Program-made: the position numbers and the translations under genes
Shown: in pieces, positions 1-8,700 of the stretch
How the letters are laid out: each line of letters opens with the position of its first letter
How positions within the stretch are numbered: position 1 is the first letter of the stretch
Notes under the pieces: model-generated
What the model was told of the DNA's origin: nothing
The model's database searches: none
The model's input: only the letters and a program-made list of their open reading frames with translations
Assembly (NCBI RefSeq): GCF_017591425.1
Contig: NW_024466512.1
Location: 28,325,501 to 28,389,500 of the forward strand
Length of the DNA: 64,000 nt
Reading direction: 5' to 3'
Origin: Ochotona curzoniae
Taxonomy: Eukaryota > Chordata > Mammalia > Lagomorpha > Ochotonidae

Positions 1-181
1 TGGGCTCGCAGCCCAGCAGGATGCGCATGGCAATGCGGAACATAAGACGCTTCACCTCGGGGTAGACCAGAAGTCCGCGCTCACCGCAGTTGAGCCATTG
101 CTCCAGACAATTGTTCACTTCTTCGGCAATTATCGGCACGTAGCACTGGAGCGCCTCACGACTGAAGGCCCGCATGATCAC
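1..181 (-). CDS. CYP26A1: CYP26A1 coding exon 3 (cut by window edge)
   Basis: Begins at 181 after the acceptor GGGCTCAG and reads VIMRAFSREAL, then through LVYPEVKRLMFRIAMRILLG to the window edge. In human the exon continues to a ...DVPFSGL end, so the missing part lies to the left. About 60 codons are visible and the frame is open. Confidence 0.95.
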   Translation of the reverse strand, partial: MIMRAFSREALQCYVPIIAEEVNNCLEQWLNCGERGLLVYPEVKRLMFRIAMRILLGCEP

Positions 182-990
182 CTGAGCCCCGAGGAGAGCA
201 GAGGATTAAAAAAAAAAAAAATCACACACACACACACACACAAAACCCACAATTCTCCCTATCCCACTGGCTTTCTAAATACCCCTAGCCCCTGCAGCCC
301 ACGCCCGTCCGGCCAGGGAAAGCTACACCCGAGCGGGGCGAGGAGCACCCAGCACCGGCCCAACACCAATATGCCTGAATTCCTCTACAGGCTAGGCGCC
401 CCTCCCTGCCCGCGCCTTCACCTTCTTGCGCTGTTTATGCGAGGAGTCGTGGAGGTTGGAAAGGCAGCCGGCGCCCAAAATGGTGCGCACGGACGCCGGC
501 CAGTGCACAGACACTAGCCGGTGCTCTCCGAGCAAGATGCGCCGCACGTTGTCCGCACCCATCACCCGCACTGTGGGCCGCCCGAACAGATGTGTCTTGT
601 AGATGAAGCCGTATTTCCTGCGCTTCATCTGCAGAAACTTCCTCCGCTAGGAAAGAGAGGTGTGGGAGAGGGGCGGGCATGAGAGGGTGCCTTGCTCCTA
701 GTGGCAGAAGCCTACCTTCCCGGGGTGGGAAGGGGTACGCCTGGCCGAGGAGCCCAGCCGGACTCTGGGGAGGCGTCGGGTCGCGCCCCGGGCTCCCTTA
801 CCTGCAGCACCATCTGCAGTGTTTCCCCAAAGAACGGGAAGCCCATAGTCCCTGGGGGTAATGGGAGGGGGCAGCTGCGGTCGCGGCTGCTCACGCAGTA
901 CAGGTCCCAGAGCTTGATCGTGGCCAGAAATAGCAGCAGTGGCAGCACGAAGGTGCAGAGAGCGCTGGCCAACAGCGCGGGGAGCCCCAT
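1..990 (-). CDS. CYP26A1: CYP26A1, retinoic acid 4-hydroxylase, 5' part (exons 1-3, partial)
   Basis: Cytochrome P450 family 26 subfamily A member 1, a microsomal haem-thiolate monooxygenase that oxidises all-trans retinoic acid to 4-hydroxy and further polar products, limiting retinoid signalling. Coding exons read on the minus strand are 802-990, 422-646 and 1-181, the last cut by the window edge. They give about 198 of the roughly 497 residues expected. The ATG at 990-988 opens with MGLPALLASALC, the known start of the mammalian protein. Residues about 5-28 form the hydrophobic ER signal anchor, followed by a proline-rich hinge (LPLPPGTMGFPFFGETLQ). The I-helix, ExxR and haem-cysteine parts lie beyond the left edge. 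All visible splice sites are GT-AG and there are no stops, so the gene looks intact here. It lies downstream of CYP26C1 in the same orientation. Confidence 0.97.
208..242. repeat. A-run followed by (CA)n in CYP26A1 intron 2
   Basis: Fourteen A then about ten CA units in the short 240-bp intron between exons 2 and 3. A simple repeat, likely length-polymorphic. On the transcribed strand it gives a TG/T-rich tract about 25-60 nt upstream of the exon 3 acceptor, where it could act as polypyrimidine sequence. Confidence 0.9.
422..646 (-). CDS. CYP26A1: CYP26A1 coding exon 2
   Basis: Seventy-five codons beginning RRKFLQMKRRKYGFIYKTHL and ending SSHKQRKK, bounded by an acceptor (TTTCCTAG) at 647 and a GTGAAG donor at 421. 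The length is identical to CYP26C1 exon 2 (225 bp), and the shared [23 protein letters not shown] pattern marks the two genes as tandem paralogues. Confidence 0.96.
802..990 (-). CDS. CYP26A1: CYP26A1 coding exon 1
   Basis: Sixty-three codons from the ATG (990-988) to the donor at 801-800 (CTGCAG then GTAAGG on the minus strand). It encodes the membrane anchor and the proline hinge, ends in phase 0 after ...TLQMVLQ, and sits about 40 bp downstream of the inferred transcription start. Confidence 0.96.
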
Positions 991-1054
991 GGCGCGCTGC
1001 GACCTCCCGCGCCACCTGCCGCCGCCAGCGCTTCAAGTCCTGCCGCGCGCTCGC

Positions 1055-1060
1055 TTTATA
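1055..1060 (-). promoter_or_regulatory. CYP26A1: CYP26A1 TATA box
   Basis: TATAAA on the minus strand, in CTATAAAGCGAGC. It lies about 65 bp upstream of the ATG, which predicts a start of transcription near 1025-1032 and a very short 5' leader. It is 43 bp downstream of the proximal retinoic acid response element, the known layout of this promoter. Confidence 0.8.
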
Positions 1061-1102
1061 GGCAGCCCAGGTTGCTGCCCACGTTACCTTGGTCAGACAA
1101 TT

Positions 1103-1119
1103 AGTTCACCCAAAGTTCA
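1103..1119 (+). promoter_or_regulatory. Proximal DR5 retinoic acid response element (R1) of CYP26A1
   Basis: AGTTCA-CCCAA-AGTTCA on the + strand: two identical half-sites five bases apart, a canonical DR5 for RAR/RXR heterodimers. As I recall it, the sequence is identical to the proximal element described in human and mouse CYP26A1. It lies just upstream of the TATA box and mediates autoinduction of CYP26A1 by retinoic acid. Confidence 0.93.
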
Positions 1120-2822
1120 TCTTTAATTGCGGATCGAGCCCCTGGCTCCTCCCCCCCGCGAGGCGCTGCCCAAAATCTTTAACCGTTTGTTCCGTGCTGA
1201 GACTGAGGCGGCGCGGCGGTGGCTTCCCGGCCAGCGCGCCTCCTGGGGTGCGGGGCTAAGGAGCAGCCTCATTGCAGCCGAGCCCCAAAGCGCCGCCGGC
1301 GGGGACAGCTCAGGCTGTGGCGAGGGGGGCAGCCTGGGCCCCGAGAAGCGGGAATTCCAAGCTCCAGGCTGCTTGGCGTTCTCTTCGGAATCTCTCCCGC
1401 CCGGTCCGACTGGCCGCCCCAGCCCAAAGCCTCAGGGGCCGGCGTTCCCTTTCCAGGCCTCCTCGCGGGCTCCTTTCCACCTGCCGGGAAAGCAAAGACA
1501 AGAACATTCAGGAATCGTTCTGCCGCCTCATTCCGTGAGTGGGGACACGGAGGTCTAAACTGCGCAGCGGTACGCAGGCCTTCTTACTCTTCCACCGACC
1601 CCACAGAAGGACCCGGGGCCGGCATCCTAGCGAGAGCACCCCCGTGAGGGGGGTTTTGAAAGGTCCTACATCAGGGCGCAAGAGGACCTACAGGTCGTCC
1701 AAGATTCCGGGCACAGGTTTGTGTAAGCCTGAACCCCAGCTCCCGCTGCGCAGCAGGAACTAGAATCATCTGAGGTTGGGCAGTCAGCCCCAAACCGACT
1801 CAGCTGGGAAACAGGGAGCAGTTGCCTTAGCCCTGGTAGATGAAAAAGGGGAAGGAAAGCCCAGGAGACCTGCTCCTAGACCCGGCTCCATTTGTGCTGC
1901 CCTAAAAAAGCCCTTTGTGCATGCTTCTACCTCCTTAGCATGGAGGCGACCATTCCAGACCTGTCCCAAGCGGACCTAGAGGATCCTGGTTGCAATATTC
2001 CAGCTTTAGCACTCTAGGCTGCCTTATGAAGTTGGCCTGGTCGTGGGGCGCTGTAGCTACTGCACCTCACCCAGGTGCTGGAAAGCCATCACCCTCGGGT
2101 GAGCCAGTTGCCTACTGGAACTAAAGCCAGGGCTCTGTGGACCGCCCCCGACCCCCGCTGCCAATGGAGGGAGTGGCAATGGGAAAGCGGGGCGTCTGGA
2201 CTGCGCCCAGCGGCAATCAATTGCTCCTGCAGCCCACACCTGCGCTAGGTGCTGCGGACGTAGACGTGCGCTCACGCTGCCCACCTGGCCCAGCCACGCC
2301 GCTTCGGACTAGCCCGGCAGTTGGTTCGGGCGCTGGAGGCACCGGGGAGAAATCGAAACAGAATGAGGTGCGTTGATTTAGAACGGAACGCTGGCTTTGA
2401 CGGAAGCGCTCCCGCACTCTAGAGAAAGCGGCCCTGGGAGATGAATAACTTTGAACCCAGACTTATTAAATACATGGCTCTCCCACGTGGTCGCAGGGCG
2501 GAGGTCCGGAGAGACCTGTGGTAGTGCTGAGGACCCGCGCAGTTCCAGCAGCGCTCCAAACCGGGGGTCACCACGGGGTGGGTTTCAGGGAGCCAGCATC
2601 TGGCCAGAGCTCTGCTCGGCCTGTCAGAGGCTCTGGAGGGGGCGGGTCTCTGCTGCCCGCATTTCTCCGGACCATCTGGGGACTGGACACTGATCGAGCC
2701 AGCTTCTGGACACTGAGCAGGAACTGGGGCGAAGCGCGCTGGAGGTAATTCTCAGAAATCCCGGCCCCGCCCCGTTCTGGACAGTGCCTCCGGCCGGTGA
2801 GCAAAGCCCGCGAGCGGGGGCG

Positions 2823-2828
2823 TGACCT
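2823..2828 (-). promoter_or_regulatory. Nuclear-receptor half-site near the distal CYP26A1 element
   Basis: TGACCT on the + strand is AGGTCA on the minus strand, 25 bp from the distal DR5. Work on human and mouse CYP26A1 describes a half-site accompanying the distal response elements. Whether this is the same one is inference. Confidence 0.45.
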
Positions 2829-2853
2829 GGGGCCCAGTCCCAGTCCTCCGGCC

Positions 2854-2870
2854 TGACCCGCCTGTGACCC
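2854..2870 (-). promoter_or_regulatory. Distal DR5 retinoic acid response element of CYP26A1
   Basis: GGGTCA-CAGGC-GGGTCA on the minus strand: two perfect (A/G)G(G/T)TCA half-sites with a 5-base spacer. It lies about 1.8 kb upstream of the inferred CYP26A1 start, which fits the distal enhancer (about -1.9 to -2 kb) that cooperates with the proximal element for full retinoic acid induction in liver and embryo. Confidence 0.85.
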
Positions 2871-3164
2871 CTGCAGGCCGGACCGTGACATCCGCATGAA
2901 CCCTGCGGGGCCACCGCGCCAAGTTCAGCGCGCGCCGGGTCACAAGATGAGCAAGTCCTGGGCGCTGGAAATTGCCACAGGGAAAAGAATTAAAAAAAAA
3001 AAAAAAAACCCACCTCCCATTCAGACTGGTGGGGGTCCGCGAGGCAAGAAAGGATTAAATTTAAGAGTGAAAGAGCTTTCAAGACATCCTGAAGTGGGGA
3101 GGAGGAGGGTCAGTAAATCACCAGCCAATGAAAACTTCGATCTGGGCAACTTGCCAAGTTTCTT

Positions 3165-3183
3165 GGGGGATGGGGGAGGGGGG
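3165..3183 (+). repeat. G-rich tract (possible G-quadruplex)
   Basis: Three runs of five to six G separated by AT and A. Splitting the long runs could supply four G-tracts. It lies about 2.1 kb upstream of CYP26A1 and close to the distal enhancer. No function is implied by sequence alone. Confidence 0.45.
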
Positions 3184-4635
3184 TGCGCTGGCTTACTGGG
3201 AAACAAAATGTTTCCGGTGTGTTTACAAAACAGCCTCCCTGTTGCAAAGGAGGGAGGCTGGCCCTGAGGACCCAGGGACAGAAGCCAGTGAGATGAATTA
3301 AGACAGTCAAGTACCTGCCCCCTTATTCCCCTTCTGCTTCTCCCTGGAACGCCTCCTGGTACAGTTTCCCACACCGCTCTTTCCTCGGCGTGGGGCATCC
3401 CTCCACCGCAGGCCAGCGCTGGCTGGTCCTTGTCAAGCAACCTCCTCTGCAGGGCCTCTCTGCACTGCACTGACTCTCTGGAAGTTTTCTTGTCTGCATC
3501 CTTTGGGAATATAACAGGCCCAGGAAGGCAGGGACCTGGTTTGCTCCTTCCTCCGGAGAACACCAGAGCCGAGGGACTCCTTAGCATGACTGGGCAGGAT
3601 AGATGGATGATGGGGAAATTAGAGCAGAACCAAAGCCACGCTTAGAGAGGTCTGTCATTGTTTAATCCAGAGCAGGTAAGCCTGGTGTCTTGAAGCCAAG
3701 GGCCCCGTCTCCCAGGAGGTCCCTCTTTCTCTCATAAATCAGAATCAATCCCAGCAGCAAGGCCCCCCATGTCCTGCAGTGTTTCTTGGGGGGAGCTGTC
3801 CTCCCTGGGAGAATTCAGCAGTACTTGAAGGCAGGCCCAGCCATCTGTGCACCCCAGGCATGCACAGCCCAGGGCCTAGCACTGGAACCTGTGGTAGTAG
3901 CAGGCTGTGAAGCACCCTGTGTGAGGGCTGTGCGGTGTTGGCCCTATTCTGAGGGCTTCGGTGTTTGTGCCCTGCACACACCTCCTACCACCCCTGGCCA
4001 TCATGCCCTTGGATCCACCTACAGCACAGAGCCAGGAGGGCACCGTCTTCCTTCTGGTTCACTGAAAGATGAGCTCTGGCGTGGACCATAGCTTCCCGCA
4101 GCTGCTGGGGGCCTGTCAGAAGATGGGCCACAGGCTGAAACAAGGGCCAGAACCATGGCACAGCAACACTTGAATCTGATTGAACCTCTGTGCTGCAAGG
4201 ATCAGGGAGACCTTAGGTTAAGCAAGGGATTACCAGGGAACCAAGCAAAACGGCAGAGTCGGACTGGGTGACACTTGTTCACTGGCTAGGGACTAAATGA
4301 TGGGAAGAGCACGTTTGTGTGTGTGTGTTCAGGGTCCACTTCTGCCTCCTGGGACAAATGGTTCACTTGTCCTTCCTCAATGCTTCCTTTGCAATGGGAT
4401 GCGGAGCACTTAAGTCCTGCCACCAGCCATAGGGCAGAATTTGCTGTCCAGTTCGCAGGGGCCTTGTGGGTCAGGGAGATCATAGAGCTTGCACCCCCAG
4501 GCTGCCCTACTCCTGGGCCCACTGTAGGTTTCCACTGTGTGTGTGTGGAGGAGGTTCTTTCTGGACCTTCCCACCAGGGAACAGCTGCCCAGCTAAACCC
4601 TGGGCTCTAGGCTCCACCGCTGCCAGCAAACTTCA

Positions 4636-4641
4636 TTTATT
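4636..4641 (-). terminator. CYP26C1: Candidate CYP26C1 polyadenylation signal
   Basis: AATAAA on the minus strand about 720 nt past the CYP26C1 stop codon, the only canonical hexamer I see between that stop and here. Cleavage would fall near 4615. Confidence 0.4.
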
Positions 4642-5164
4642 AATTTTTTTTAGCCTTCCTGTTTTGGGTACGACTATCTCAAACCACTCTGAAGACGTCT
4701 TAACCTCCCAGGAAAATAATCCCGGCTCGAGACATCGCGGTGTGCCTATTCTTCCCTGGATACAAATGGGAAGATTAAATGCGTTCTTGCAGCAGGCAGT
4801 TTTCTTTTAAGAAGTCGCCAGCAGAATCCGGGGGTGTTGGGCGGCTTAGAGTCCTGGAAGCACACGCAGCTGAGTTTCCGCTGAGACGTGCAGAGTGGCC
4901 AAGGAGCACCAAGTCCGGGGCCAAGTGCCTGAGGGCCTTCCGCTGGGCGCCCTCTTCACCTGTCTCCTCATGGTTAAGGCCCAAAGCCAGGCCAGGGACT
5001 CGCCTCTGGCATCACCGCTTTTTTGCTAGGGTTGCAGGGAACCCCACCACGGCCCGCGAGCTGCACACAGCCTCTCCCCTACACCGAGGTCCCGCGATCA
5101 AGGTACTGGAAAAGAGCTAAAGAGACTTGGCCGCGACGTTTCTCGGGCGTGGGGCGCGGGGGAC

Positions 5165-5182
5165 GCACACACACACACACAC
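5165..5182. repeat. (CA)n microsatellite in the CYP26C1 3' UTR region
   Basis: Nine CA units, reading TG on the transcribed strand. Confidence 0.85.
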
Positions 5183-5362
5183 TGGGAGACTCAGTGTCCC
5201 GCACGGTTCAGTTCGCATTGTTCCTCTGGCACCTTCGGTGAAGGTTTGTCGGATCAGTGATCGGGCGAATGTGCAAGCAACGCCGCACTGGAGAACTTCA
5301 GACGGGCGGCGCTCCGGCTGCGCCACTGCCGCTGGCTCAGACAAGTCCCAGGGCTCGGCAGC

Positions 5363-5740
5363 TCAGAGGTGCAGCTCATCGCCCGCAGTCGAAGACGCGA
5401 GCGGATGGAAAAATAGCCGCAGCCCGTCCACCGGGTGCACGATGGGCACGGTCTGCATAGCGGGAAAGGCGGGCGTGGCCAGCTCCCAGCGCGCGGTGCG
5501 CACCAGCTCCACAGCCAGCAGCTGCAGCACCGCCTGCGCCAGCTCCTGGCCCACACAGCTCCGCGCACCGCCGCCGAACGGGATGTAATGGAAGCGGCCG
5601 AGGCTGCCTCGCGCGTCCTCACGCGCAACGCCAAAGCGCTCCGGGTCGAAACCCTCAGGTGGACTGCTATACACCGCGGCCGTCTCGTGCGTGTCCCGGA
5701 TGCTATACATCACGCTCCAGCCTTTTGGGATCTGGTAGCC
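5363..5740 (-). CDS. CYP26C1: CYP26C1 coding exon 6 (last) with stop
   Basis: Residues 398-522 ([13 protein letters not shown] ... TAGDELHL), stop at 5365-5363. Contains PERF and the haem-binding loop with Cys459, then the C-terminal strand ([13 protein letters not shown]). Acceptor CTCGCAG at 5741. Confidence 0.96.
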   Translation of the reverse strand, partial: GYQIPKGWSVMYSIRDTHETAAVYSSPPEGFDPERFGVAREDARGSLGRFHYIPFGGGARSCVGQELAQAVLQLLAVELVRTARWELATPAFPAMQTVPIVHPVDGLRLFFHPLASSTAGDELHL

Positions 5741-8700
5741 CTGCGAGGAGGCGAGGAAACCCATCTGACTACCAGGCACTTGGAAGCCTGGCGCTCACCG
5801 ACCCTCCACCCTGAGCTCACCCCAGGAGACCCAGAAACAGCGCGCTCTGCATCCTGACCTCCGCTTCCACACTCTGGGGATATGCGTTCAGTTTCTAACA
5901 AGATCAAATGAGAACAAAACCGCCCGCTTCGAGGTGATTATTGGGAAGAGTCGGGCATCTATGAACGTTCAGGAGGTCCATTTAAGTTCTCACACTTTTT
6001 TAAAAAAATCTTTTTTCTCTGCCATTACACCCGAAGTAAACCCTTGTCCTGCCACCTTGGGCTGTCTGAGGATCTGACAGGGATCTGATTTCTTCTTGCT
6101 GGGGGTTGAGGGTCGGGTCACTCAGAAGGCCCTTTGCGCTGAGCTGAAACTGTTCTGCCATCCTCACCCACTGGTGCCCAGCCTTCAGGAGAATCACACT
6201 GGGGAGCCTCCAACTTGCTGGAAGGTAATTTTCAGCTTCCCTTTCACGCGCAGCCCCAGCCTTCCACCCCTTCTGGGTTTGGGTGCGTCTCCCACGCCCC
6301 TCCTTTCACCTTCTGGTACCTATCACCTCCAGGGCTTTTCCAGGAGCTTCTTTGGCTCTGTCATGGTGACTCCTATCAAGGAGTCAGCGGCTGCTTAGCG
6401 GGACAGGACGGAGCTCCCTAACCCCCGCCCCTGCTGTGTCCTCCGCGCGCCCTGTGTTCTCACAGTCTTACAGCACACCCCAGCGCCTGCGGAACTGCGG
6501 ACGCAGGGCACTCACGTCGAGCTCGAAGGTGCGCAGGGCGATGCGGTAGCCCCCAGACACCGGCGGCAGGAGGCGCAGCACCTCTTTGACCACGCAGTCG
6601 ACGTAGCGCAGACGGCCCAGCGCCGCGAGGCTGAGGTCAGGCTCGCAGCCGCAGTCGGGCGGGGGCCCCCCGCCGCCGCCGCTGGCCCCTGGCAGGCAGC
6701 CACATGCTCGCCCCAGTCCCTGCGCCACCAGCTCCTGGTGGATCTTGGCAATGGCCGCCGGATGCTGCAGCAGCAGCAGGACGAGGGACGTACTGGCGCT
6801 GGCCGTGGTGAAGAAAGCGGCGAAAAGGAGCTCCACAGCCGTCTCCTGCAAGATACCGGGGCAGCCACAGGTGCCCATCAGCGGCGCTGCCGGGGCCATA
6901 GCCTCCTGGCTCCACCGCGCAGGCACAGAGCACTGTGCACAAGCCAGCCAGCTGCTACGTGCCGCCCGGGCGCTCCTTGTTAAAATCACAATCAGCGCCA
7001 GGCAAAAGGATTCCCAGAGATGAGACAGGGTGGCGAACTTACTGGGTACAGCACCCCAGCGCCCTCAGTAGAACTCCGTGAATTCTCTCCCCAACCTTTG
7101 GAGGCCCTCTGAGTGTTCTCCTTTCACAAACTATGGCCTTGGGGAGCAAGAGGTTAAGCCATTGCCGACAACGCCAGCATTCCTTGTGAGCACAGGTTGG
7201 AGTCCCTGCCACGCCACTTTTGCTCCAGCTCCCTGCTAATGCAACTGGGAAAGCAGCAGAAGGTGACCCAAGTGCTTGGATCCTGTCATCCACGTGGGAG
7301 ACCCAGATGGAGTTCTTGGCTCCTGACTTCAGCACCGACTGAGATAGCTATCTAGGAGAGTGAACCAGCAATTGGAAGATTTGTGTCTTCCTTTCCATAA
7401 TTTTGCCTTTCAAATAAATCTTTAAGAAAAAAGGAGTTGGAAACCGAGGCTGAGAGCAGGTCCCACGGGAGCCGGCCCTCCCAGCAGTGACGCTGGGTAA
7501 CCACTTGATGGCGCTGCGCTTCCAGCCCCAGGCAGGTGATCCCCAAAACCTGCCTCCTCAAAGCTGGAGCCATGGTTCCATCCCTTAGCTCCCTGGATGG
7601 TCCCAGGGAGTCACCCACTATCTTCCTGAATGCTCTGCCCACGAAAGGCACAGTTCCCCCAGTGCCAGGTGTCCTCCTTGAGAGTTGCAGCCAGTTTTAA
7701 TATCTAATGCCATCACAGGATGAAGGCCTGTTATTTGTTCGTAGTCTCTCCTAGCCCAACCTGAAGCACAGAACACCGAACTGGTATGGCACATATGTGG
7801 GAGCAATGAGGTGGTTGCAAGCTGCCTGGCGCCCTTCCCTGAACAAGATGGGAATATGGAAGGCTGACCCCAGAATCCCAGCATCCTATCTAGTCACACA
7901 CGTAACTGGCCTGGTCTTCCAGGGATGCTCAGGCTGGAATGAAGCTGCCTGCTCTCCCCCTTCCTGCCCCATCCTTTCCGAGAATCTGGAAGGTGCTGTC
8001 CCCTTCCCAAGTTTTGTGAAGATAGCGTGACCACCCACTCGTGTTTGAGGCAGCCCAGAGCTGCTCTGTCCACCGGCCTCCAGGGCTCATTTCCATTGTT
8101 CTCCAAGCCAACAGAAGTAGTCCCATTCTCAGAGTTCCCATTGAGGCTGAGCCCCACTCTTTGCCAGTGAGTGGTGAGCAGAAAGGAGAAGCCCAGAAAA
8201 AAAAACCTTTTTTTTTTTTTTTTTTTAACCATTTCTGACCTCTGCCTCTTCCTCAACCCAGCTGCCTCCCGTCCACACCTGGGGATCACTGCAAAGCTCT
8301 CCTTCCTTCCACTGCGTGTGTTCTGGTGTGCACTGTGTGTGTGTGTGTGTGTGAGCACACGCATCGAGGGGGTGCCATAACAGGGCCAGGCACCAGGGTG
8401 GGAGGGAGAGGTGAGCCTGGAAGATCGGAAGTTTGATCCTGAGCCCTTTTGAGTGTGCAGTGCCCAGGACTTCACGGGCAGGGCACAGCAAAGGCAGAAG
8501 CAAGGAATGACTAAAGCAGGGATGTGCGGGGTGAAGAGCCTGGACTCCAAGTCTCCCCTACTCCTGCTGAGGGCAGTGGTGGCTGGCCCCAGGCTATAGC
8601 TAGCCACTGGGGCTGGGTTCTAATAAAGGCTTCAGGGATTCACTGACAAGTGCAAGTGAAACAAAGTGGAGCCCAGCAGGAAGTGGTTCAGGATTCAGAA

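Larger units (their letters stand above)
430..1450. promoter_or_regulatory. CpG-rich island over the CYP26A1 promoter and first exons
   Basis: Visibly GC-rich with undepleted CpG (runs such as GGCGGCGCGGCGG near 1207-1219 and CGCCGCCGGCGGGG near 1290). It covers exons 1-2, the TATA box and the region just upstream. This is typical of developmentally controlled promoters. Boundaries are by eye. Confidence 0.65.
1120..4614. other. Intergenic region between CYP26C1 and CYP26A1
   Basis: About 3.5 kb between the CYP26A1 promoter and the inferred end of the CYP26C1 transcript. No exon, SINE or LINE was recognised. It is GC-rich up to about 3.0 kb and more mixed beyond. It holds the distal retinoid element at 2854-2870, a half-site at 2823-2828, an A-run near 2993-3007 and a G-rich stretch at 3165-3183. 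Open frames here (for example on the minus strand at 3021-3587) match no family I recognise and are ascribed to GC-rich composition. Confidence 0.7.
4615..5362 (-). other. CYP26C1: Inferred CYP26C1 3' untranslated region
   Basis: The stretch from the stop codon (5365-5363) to the first AATAAA on the minus strand (4641-4636). It contains a CA/TG microsatellite at 5165-5182 and no recognised mobile element. The extent depends on whether that AATAAA is used. Confidence 0.4.

Noticed and set aside
2922..2942. AGTTCA ... GGGTCA pair as a retinoid element
   Set aside because: The spacing is nine bases, not a recognised RAR/RXR spacing (1, 2 or 5).
3021..3587. 188-codon minus-strand open frame between CYP26C1 and CYP26A1
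   Set aside because: No recognisable family, no promoter or splice context. The composition explains it.
7894..8607. 237-codon minus-strand open frame in CYP26C1 intron 4
   Set aside because: Includes a poly-Lys and a (TH)n run encoded by homopolymer and TG repeats. No domain, and lies wholly in an intron.
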